Source of the DNA: Lachnospiraceae bacterium
Lineage (GTDB): Bacteria > Bacillota > Clostridia > Lachnospirales > Lachnospiraceae
Assembly (NCBI GenBank): GCA_003453515.1
Contig: DMLD01000160.1
Location: 1 to 11,228, forward strand
Length of the DNA: 11,228 nt
Direction: 5' to 3'
This document shows, piece by piece, positions 6,502-11,228 of this stretch (within the stretch, counting starts at the first letter, position 1; each line of letters opens with the position of its first letter). A model generated the notes under the pieces. The model worked only from the letters and a program-made list of their open reading frames with translations, was not told the DNA's origin and searched no databases. A program made the translations under genes and the position numbers.

Positions 6502-6530
6502 TACAAATAACTGAAAAAGGAGACATGCTT

Positions 6531-7058
6531 ATGAATCTTGTAGTTAGTGGAAAGAATATCGACGTAACTGAGGGGTTGCGCTCGGCAGTCGAGGAGAAGA
6601 TCGGCAAGCTTGAACGCTATTTCAACGAAAGTACGGAGGTGCATGTTACTTTAAGTACTGAGAAGTCACGCCAGAAGATCGAGGTTACTATCCCCATGAA
6701 GGGAACCATCATCCGCGCAGAGGAGACCAGCACGGATATGTATGTATCGATCGATCTTGTTGAGGAGGTTATCGAGAGACAGCTTCGCAAGTATAAGAAT
6801 AAGCTTCTTGATAAGGAGCAGAATGCAGCACAGCTGAGCAAGAGCTTCATAGATGAGGATGCGTTCGATGAGGAAGAGATCGAGATCATCAGATCCAAGA
6901 GATTTGCCATGAAGCCGATGGATCCGGAGGAGGCTTGCGTTCAGATGGAGCTTCTGGGACATAACTTCTTTGTATTCCGCAACGCAGAGACAGAGGAGGT
7001 CAACGTTGTATACAAGCGTAAGGGGTCTACATACGGACTTATCGAGCCGGACTTTTGA
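6531..7058 (+). CDS. hpf: Ribosome hibernation promoting factor, long form (HPF/RaiA family)
   Basis: Binds the decoding region of idle 30S subunits and, in the long form, dimerises 70S ribosomes into inactive 100S particles in stationary phase or stress. The 175-residue product has both expected domains. Residues 1-95 are the S30AE ribosome-binding domain (MNLVVSGKNIDVTEGLRSAV, then basic helix residues IERQLRKYKNKL). Residues 96-118 are an acidic linker. Residues 119-175 are the C-terminal dimerisation domain (RSKRFAMKPMDPEEA to GLIEPDF). The ATG at 6531 is preferred over the in-frame ATG at 6525: AAAGGAG (6516-6522) is eight bases from the former but only two from the latter, and the protein then starts as in other HPFs. 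It has its own promoter, is monocistronic, and ends at a strong terminator. A tandem repeat begins exactly at its stop codon. Confidence 0.96.
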   Translation: MNLVVSGKNIDVTEGLRSAVEEKIGKLERYFNESTEVHVTLSTEKSRQKIEVTIPMKGTIIRAEETSTDMYVSIDLVEEVIERQLRKYKNKLLDKEQNAAQLSKSFIDEDAFDEEEIEIIRSKRFAMKPMDPEEACVQMELLGHNFFVFRNAETEEVNVVYKRKGSTYGLIEPDF

Positions 7059-7113
7059 GCGACAGGCGTGAGCCCGTACAAATATGAGTGACAGGCGTGA
7101 GGCCGTACAAATA
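7056..7113 (+). repeat. Two tandem 29-bp direct repeats at the hpf stop codon
   Basis: Unit 1 is 7056-7084 and unit 2 is 7085-7113, with 27 of 29 positions identical. Each contains GACAGGCGTGAG followed by CCGTACAAATA. The first unit begins with the hpf stop codon TGA. The GGCGTGAG core reappears in reverse orientation at 7212-7219 inside the palindromic element downstream, so the two repeat types may be related. Confidence 0.8.
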
Positions 7114-7153
7114 AAAAGTCCATCAGATACTTGTATCTGATGGACTTTTTTTT
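7113..7153. terminator. Strong bidirectional intrinsic terminator between hpf and yfbR
   Basis: A perfect 13-bp stem: GTCCATCAGATAC (7118-7130) with GTATCTGATGGAC (7133-7145). It is preceded by five A residues (7113-7117) and followed by eight T residues (7146-7153). On the + strand this ends hpf; on the - strand the A run reads as a T-tract and can end the uvrB-uvrA-yfbR transcript. Confidence 0.93.
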
Positions 7154-7157
7154 AGTA

Positions 7158-7219
7158 CGGGAGAACCCCACGGACAGCGAGGATTCGAAGAATCCGAGCT
7201 TGTGCGTGGACTCACGCCG
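7158..7219. repeat. Palindromic intergenic repeat element, full copy
   Basis: The segment folds on itself: GGATTC/GAATCC around a GAA loop (7181-7195), then tandem G-A mismatches, GC/GC, ACA/TGT and CCACG/CGTGG (7168-7172 with 7205-7209), giving a long imperfect hairpin. Its left half recurs almost perfectly 71 bp downstream. It has no coding potential and resembles small dispersed palindromic repeats of the REP/MITE type. That it is a dispersed family is inferred. Confidence 0.65.
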
Positions 7220-7228
7220 AAGCATAAC

Positions 7229-7270
7229 CGGGAGAACCCCACGGACAGCGAGGATTCGAAGAATCAGAGC
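7229..7270. repeat. Second, half copy of the palindromic repeat, overlapping the yfbR stop
   Basis: The 42-bp segment matches 7158-7199 at all but one position (A at 7266 in place of C at 7195). The differing base belongs to the stop codon of the - strand 5'-deoxynucleotidase gene: the reverse complement reads TGA here and CGG in the first copy. The last codons and the stop of that gene therefore lie inside the repeat. Confidence 0.8.
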
Positions 7271-7926
7271 CCCTGCAGCTCGTCAAGCGTTAGCTCGTAG
7301 GCAGGCAGAAAATCCTGTAAGAAGTCGTCGACTGCGGGCAGATCCATCTGTTCAAGGAAGGATCTTGTGGACTCGTAAGCGCTGTCAAATTCGTGGTTTC
7401 CGCTCATGCGCTCCTCGATACACTTTATGAGGGCTGACAGCTTGTCTGCCGCCTTGACCAGACGCCATTCGTAGGCATCAAGGGCTTTCTTATCAAGATT
7501 GAGCGTATCGATGTCGATCGGAGCATCCTCCTCGATCCTGTCGAGAAAGCTCAGGGCGTCCTCCTCGCCGAAGAACAGAGACTTGTAGTAGACCTGCATA
7601 TCTGCTGGAAGCTTATTGATGAGAGTATGGCTTGCTATGTTCTCCACCCGTTTATAGGATTTTTTGATATCCTCATCGTAGTACTTGACGGGTGTCGGCA
7701 TGTCGCCGGTTATGATCTCGTTGGCATCGTGAAAGATACCCTTAAGAGCAGTCTCCGCTTCGTCTACATTGATAGAATACCGTTCCTTCGATATTATCGC
7801 GAGACCGTGAGCGAGCATTGCAACCTCAAGTGAGTGCTCGGAGATATTCTCCTCCCGTGTATTCCGCATCAAGGACCAGCGCTCTATATACTTCATTCTG
7901 GCCATCATCGCAAAAAAGCTATGCAT
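7264..7926 (-). CDS. yfbR: HD-domain 5'-deoxynucleotidase (YfbR-like)
   Basis: Metal-dependent HD phosphohydrolase expected to remove phosphate from deoxyribonucleoside 5'-monophosphates. The 220-residue protein resembles E. coli YfbR closely at the N-terminus: ARMKYIERWSLMRNTREENISEHSLEVAMLAHGLA. The metal-binding set is complete: His31 (SEHS), His66-Asp67 (FHDANE) and Asp161 (VKAADKL). Arg16 and Trp17 match the YfbR residues that select for the deoxy sugar, and GDMPTPVKY is also conserved. It is about 20 residues longer than the E. coli protein because of an insertion around 117-152. The start is the ATG at 7926. Its ribosome binding site AGGGAGG (7932-7938) overlaps the uvrA stop codon, ten bases upstream, so translation is probably coupled to uvrA. 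Its stop codon lies within a copy of a repeat element. A more general HD hydrolase role is possible, but the match to YfbR is good. Confidence 0.9.
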   Translation of the reverse strand: MHSFFAMMARMKYIERWSLMRNTREENISEHSLEVAMLAHGLAIISKERYSINVDEAETALKGIFHDANEIITGDMPTPVKYYDEDIKKSYKRVENIASHTLINKLPADMQVYYKSLFFGEEDALSFLDRIEEDAPIDIDTLNLDKKALDAYEWRLVKAADKLSALIKCIEERMSGNHEFDSAYESTRSFLEQMDLPAVDDFLQDFLPAYELTLDELQGL

Positions 7927-7936
7927 ACTTTCCTCC

Positions 7937-10846
7937 CTATGCTTTCAGTATTTTCTTCAGATACTGTCCCGTATAAGATTCCTCACACTTGGCGACCTCC
8001 TCGGGAGTTCCCTGTGTTACCACTGTTCCACCGCGGTCTCCTCCCTCGGGACCCATGTCTATTATGTAGTCGGCAGTCTTGATGACATCCAGATTGTGCT
8101 CTATGACGACCACCGTGTTGCCACCCTCACGTAGACGGTGAAGTATATCTATGAGCTTGTGTACATCGGCAAAGTGAAGTCCGGTCGTAGGCTCGTCAAG
8201 TATATATATGGTCTTTCCCGTTGAGCGTCTCGAAAGCTCCGTCGCAAGCTTGATCCGCTGTGCCTCTCCGCCGGAGAGCTCCGTTGAGGGCTGTCCAAGC
8301 TTGACATATGAGAGACCGACATCGTACATGGTCTGGATCTTGCGATGGATCGTGGGGATATGCTTGAAGAAGTCAAGTGCTTCCTCAACAGTCATATCGA
8401 GTACCTCGTAGATATTTTTCCCCTTGTAACGTATGTCCAGGGTTTCGCGGTTGTAGCGCCGTCCCTCGCACACCTCACACGGAACATATATGTCGGGTAA
8501 AAAATTCATCTCTATCTTTAGTATACCGTCACCCGCGCAAGCCTCGCATCTGCCGCCCTTGACGTTGAAACTGAAGCGTCCCTTTTTATAGCCCTTTGCC
8601 TTGGCGTCAGGCGTAGAGGCGAAGAGATCTCTGATCATGTCGAAGACCCCGGTATAGGTGGCGGGGTTCGATCTGGGCGTGCGCCCGATCGGAGACTGGT
8701 CGATCTCTATGATCTTGTCGAGCTTCTCGATACCCTTTATGGCTTTGTGCTTTCCGGGGATGGTATGCGCACGGTTAAGTGTTTTGAGCAGGCTCTTGCA
8801 CAAAACCTCGTTGATGAGCGATGACTTCCCCGAGCCGGACACTCCGGTAACACAGGTCATGACGCCCATCGGAACCTTTACGGTTATATTTTTCAGGTTG
8901 TTGACCTCGGCTCCCTGTATAGTCAGATATGAGGTCGGCTTTTGTCTTTTGCCGGGTATGGGGATCTCCAGCCTGTGACTCAGGTATGCACCCGTTATCG
9001 AGTCCTTTGACTTCATGATATCACGTGCCGTTCCCTCTGCGACGACCTCTCCGCCGTGTGAGCCCGCGCCGGGACCTATATCAACTATATGATCAGCCGC
9101 GAGCATCGTCTCCTCGTCGTGCTCAACAACTATAAGCGTATTACCGAGATCCTTGAGCTTTTTCAGGGTCGAGATAAGCTTGTCATTGTCACGCTGATGC
9201 AGACCGATACTGGGCTCGTCAAGGATATAAGCGACCCCGACCAGACCCGATCCGATCTGGGTTGCAAGGCGGATACGCTGAGCCTCTCCGCCCGAAAGCG
9301 TGCCGGTCGCACGTGCCAGGTTCAGATAATCAAGTCCGACATCCACAAGGAAGCCAAGTCTTGAACGGATCTCCTTTAGGACAAGGCGGCCGATCTGCTG
9401 CTGACGTTTGGTGAGATCGACCTCGTCCATAAATTTCTTAAGCTTAAGTATGGGCATATCACATAGCTCTGCGATATTTTTATCACCGAAGGTGACGGCA
9501 AGTGACTCGCGCTTGAGACGTCTGCCGCCACACTCGTCACAGGGCGTTACTCTCATGAGTGTTTCATATTCCTGCCTTGCCCACTCGGATGAGGTCTCGC
9601 GATATCTCTGCTTTATATTTTGAAAAATGCCATCGAACGCGACATTGTATTCGCCGCGGCCGTTTCTGCTTGTATAGCTTACCTTGACGCGCTCGTCTCC
9701 TGTGCCGTTCCACAGCAGGTCGTGTACCTTCTTGGGGTAATCCTTCCATGGGGTGTCAAGTGAGAAGCCGTAGTGGTTCGCGACGCCCTCAAGTACACAG
9801 CGGCTGTAGCTGTCAGGCTTTACCACCGATGCCCAGCCGGGTGCTATGATACAGCCCTCAGTGATGGAAAGTGTGGGATCGGGTATGATCAGCTCCTCGT
9901 CAAATTCCATACGAAATCCGATACCGTTGCACACGGGGCACGCGCCGAAGGGGTTGTTGAAGGAAAAGCTCCTCGGCTCTATCTCGTCTATGCTTATCCC
10001 GCAGTCCGCGCAGGAAAAGCTCTGGGAAAAATGCAGCTCGCGGTTCCCAATTTTTTTGGAGGTCTTTTTCTTGCCTAAGGCTTCGTCGTAGGAAACGGAA
10101 GGTGCGTCATCAGACCTTGTCTCGACGACCTCGACCGTCATGAGACCGTCAGCGAGCTTCATGACACTCTCGATGGAGTCGGACATGCGCTTCTCGATCC
10201 CTTCGCGTATCTTCAATCGGTCGACAACTATATCAATGTTGTGCTTGTTATTTTTCTCGAGCTCGATAGTATCGGTCAGCTCGTAGAGGTTGCCATCGAT
10301 CCTGACTCTTACGTATCCGCTCTTGCGCGCGTGATCAAGTACCTTCTCGTGGCGTCCCTTGCGTCCGCGAACGACAGGGGCAAGAAGCTGCAGTCTGGTG
10401 CCGTCAGGGAGCTTCATCAGCTCGTCAACGATCTGGTCTACAGTCTGCTTCTCTATGGGCTTTCCGCAGTTTGGACAGTGAGGTGTGCCGACTCTTGCGT
10501 AGAGAAGCCGGAAGTAGTCGTATACCTCGGTCACCGTGCCGACCGTGGATCTCGGGTTGCGGTTTGTGGTCTTTTGGTCGATCGATATGGCGGGCGGAAG
10601 TCCCTCTATGCTCTCCACATCGGGCTTCTCCATCTGTCCGAGGAACTGTCTTGCGTAGGAGGACAGAGACTCCATATATCTGCGCTGCCCCTCGGCGTAT
10701 ATCGTGTCAAACGCCAGTGAGGACTTGCCCGAGCCCGACAGTCCGGTCAGTACGACAAACTCGTCTCTCGGTATATCCAAGGTTATATTTTTAAGATTGT
10801 GCTCCTTTGCTCCGCGAATGCGGATGAGCTTTCTGGTATCAGTCAC
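7937..10846 (-). CDS. uvrA: Excinuclease ABC subunit A
   Basis: DNA-damage sensor of nucleotide excision repair: an ATPase dimer that finds lesions and loads UvrB. The 969-residue product has the full UvrA plan. The first ABC half has Walker A GLSGSGKS (35-42), signature [12 protein letters not shown] (517-528) and Walker [11 protein letters not shown] (541-550). The second has GVSGSGKSS (668-676), [12 protein letters not shown] (857-868) and [10 protein letters not shown] (882-891). Zinc-binding Cys pairs are at 279/282 with 303/306, and 767/770 with 790/793; further pairs at 124/127 and 436/439 fit the additional zinc module of Gram-positive UvrA. The start is a GTG at 10846-10844 that overlaps the uvrB stop by eight bases (GTGACTGA). 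AGGGAGA lies nine bases upstream, inside uvrB. The overlap points to translational coupling and a uvrB-uvrA-yfbR operon. No key residue is missing. Confidence 0.98.
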   Translation of the reverse strand: MTDTRKLIRIRGAKEHNLKNITLDIPRDEFVVLTGLSGSGKSSLAFDTIYAEGQRRYMESLSSYARQFLGQMEKPDVESIEGLPPAISIDQKTTNRNPRSTVGTVTEVYDYFRLLYARVGTPHCPNCGKPIEKQTVDQIVDELMKLPDGTRLQLLAPVVRGRKGRHEKVLDHARKSGYVRVRIDGNLYELTDTIELEKNNKHNIDIVVDRLKIREGIEKRMSDSIESVMKLADGLMTVEVVETRSDDAPSVSYDEALGKKKTSKKIGNRELHFSQSFSCADCGISIDEIEPRSFSFNNPFGACPVCNGIGFRMEFDEELIIPDPTLSITEGCIIAPGWASVVKPDSYSRCVLEGVANHYGFSLDTPWKDYPKKVHDLLWNGTGDERVKVSYTSRNGRGEYNVAFDGIFQNIKQRYRETSSEWARQEYETLMRVTPCDECGGRRLKRESLAVTFGDKNIAELCDMPILKLKKFMDEVDLTKRQQQIGRLVLKEIRSRLGFLVDVGLDYLNLARATGTLSGGEAQRIRLATQIGSGLVGVAYILDEPSIGLHQRDNDKLISTLKKLKDLGNTLIVVEHDEETMLAADHIVDIGPGAGSHGGEVVAEGTARDIMKSKDSITGAYLSHRLEIPIPGKRQKPTSYLTIQGAEVNNLKNITVKVPMGVMTCVTGVSGSGKSSLINEVLCKSLLKTLNRAHTIPGKHKAIKGIEKLDKIIEIDQSPIGRTPRSNPATYTGVFDMIRDLFASTPDAKAKGYKKGRFSFNVKGGRCEACAGDGILKIEMNFLPDIYVPCEVCEGRRYNRETLDIRYKGKNIYEVLDMTVEEALDFFKHIPTIHRKIQTMYDVGLSYVKLGQPSTELSGGEAQRIKLATELSRRSTGKTIYILDEPTTGLHFADVHKLIDILHRLREGGNTVVVIEHNLDVIKTADYIIDMGPEGGDRGGTVVTQGTPEEVAKCEESYTGQYLKKILKA

Positions 10847-11228
10847 TTTCGCGTATCTCCCTCATATGTTTTTTATACTCCAGCATACGATCACGGTACT
10901 TCGCCGCTGACTCAAAGTCGAGCTCGGTCGCTGCGTGATTCATCTTCTTGAGCATGTCGCGCGCAGCCTTCTCAAGCTCCTTGTAGCTCATGGATTCGGC
11001 ATCCTTCTCGGCTTCGGTGATGTCGGTATCCGCCTTTGATGAGATCTTGATCAGATCTCTTACGGCCTTTCTGATCGATTGCGGAGTGATATTGTGTTCC
11101 TTATTATATGCATCCTGTATCGCACGTCTGCGGTTGGTCTCTGATATCGCCTTTCTCATGGAGTCAGTCTCGCTGTCCGCATACATGATGACTCTTCCGC
11201 CGACATTTCTCGCGGCACGGCCGATGGT
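10839..11228 (-). CDS. uvrB: Excinuclease ABC subunit B, C-terminal part (gene continues past the right edge)
   Basis: Helicase-like damage-verification subunit that receives the lesion from UvrA and recruits UvrC. Only the last 129 residues are in the window; the frame is open to the right edge, where it encodes the end of helicase motif VI ([18 protein letters not shown]). This is followed by the conserved [20 protein letters not shown] segment and a charged linker. The C-terminal UVR motif ([20 protein letters not shown] and following, ending in [12 protein letters not shown]) contacts UvrC. The gene ends with a TGA shared with the uvrA start region. The frame-internal ATG at 11186 is only a conserved Met and not a start. 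Order and overlap with uvrA are the normal Firmicutes arrangement. Confidence 0.97.
   Translation of the reverse strand, partial: TIGRAARNVGGRVIMYADSETDSMRKAISETNRRRAIQDAYNKEHNITPQSIRKAVRDLIKISSKADTDITEAEKDAESMSYKELEKAARDMLKKMNHAATELDFESAAKYRDRMLEYKKHMREIRESD

Noticed and set aside
6179..6524. raiA-type structured RNA upstream of hpf
   Set aside because: The position fits the known raiA RNA motif, but the region is AT-rich with only short hairpins, and the predicted hpf promoter at 6425-6453 leaves a leader too short for it. A covariance-model search would decide.
6179..6524. Chromosomal replication origin (oriC)
   Set aside because: DnaA boxes are present, but no dnaA, dnaN, rpmH or gyrB gene, no DnaA-trio repeats and no clear unwinding element are seen; three boxes alone do not support an origin.
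7056..7270. CRISPR array
   Set aside because: The 29-bp units are directly tandem with no spacers, only two copies exist, and the palindromic copies have a single 71-bp period; no cas genes are present.

Overview
The window looks like a chromosomal segment of a Gram-positive anaerobe of the class Clostridia, most likely a Lachnospiraceae-type gut bacterium. This is inferred from the gene set (RsbV/RsbW-type partner switch, long-form hibernation factor, S41 peptidase, uvrB-uvrA), from strong AGGAGG-type ribosome binding sites, and from an exported transglutaminase with a Thr/Pro/Ser-rich linker and a lysine-rich C-terminal domain. No species can be named from the sequence alone.

Layout, left to right. 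(1) 1-1347, + strand: 3' part of a membrane-anchored S41 C-terminal processing peptidase with a PDZ domain; its cytoplasmic N-terminus carries a run of Asp-Phe-Glu repeats and is cut by the window edge. (2) 1417-3504, - strand, convergent with (1): a 695-residue secreted transglutaminase-like protein with an intact Cys-His-Asp triad. (3) 3505-3742: divergent intergenic region with a strong sigma-A type promoter driving (4) 3743-4473, a two-gene operon for a STAS anti-sigma-factor antagonist and an RsbW-type kinase, with no sigma factor gene beside it. (5) An intrinsic terminator at 4518-4542 sits 25 nt ahead of pyrG (4568-6178, CTP synthase). (6) 6179-6530: an AT-rich intergenic stretch with three DnaA-box sequences in one orientation, the hpf promoter and a leader hairpin. 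(7) 6531-7058: long-form hpf. (8) 7056-7270: a repeat cluster with two tandem 29-bp units, a bidirectional terminator, and one and a half copies of a palindromic element that reaches into the stop codon of the next gene. (9) 7264 to the right edge, - strand: uvrB (3' end only), uvrA and a YfbR-like 5'-deoxynucleotidase, arranged as a tightly coupled operon transcribed leftward.

Functionally, most of the window is housekeeping: nucleotide supply (pyrG, yfbR), nucleotide excision repair (uvrBA), ribosome hibernation (hpf), envelope proteolysis (S41 peptidase) and a partner-switching regulator. The parts least explained by known annotation are the DnaA-box cluster between pyrG and hpf, the repeat cluster after hpf, the leader hairpins of pyrG and hpf, and the role of the exported transglutaminase. 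I see no mobile element, CRISPR array, tRNA or rRNA.
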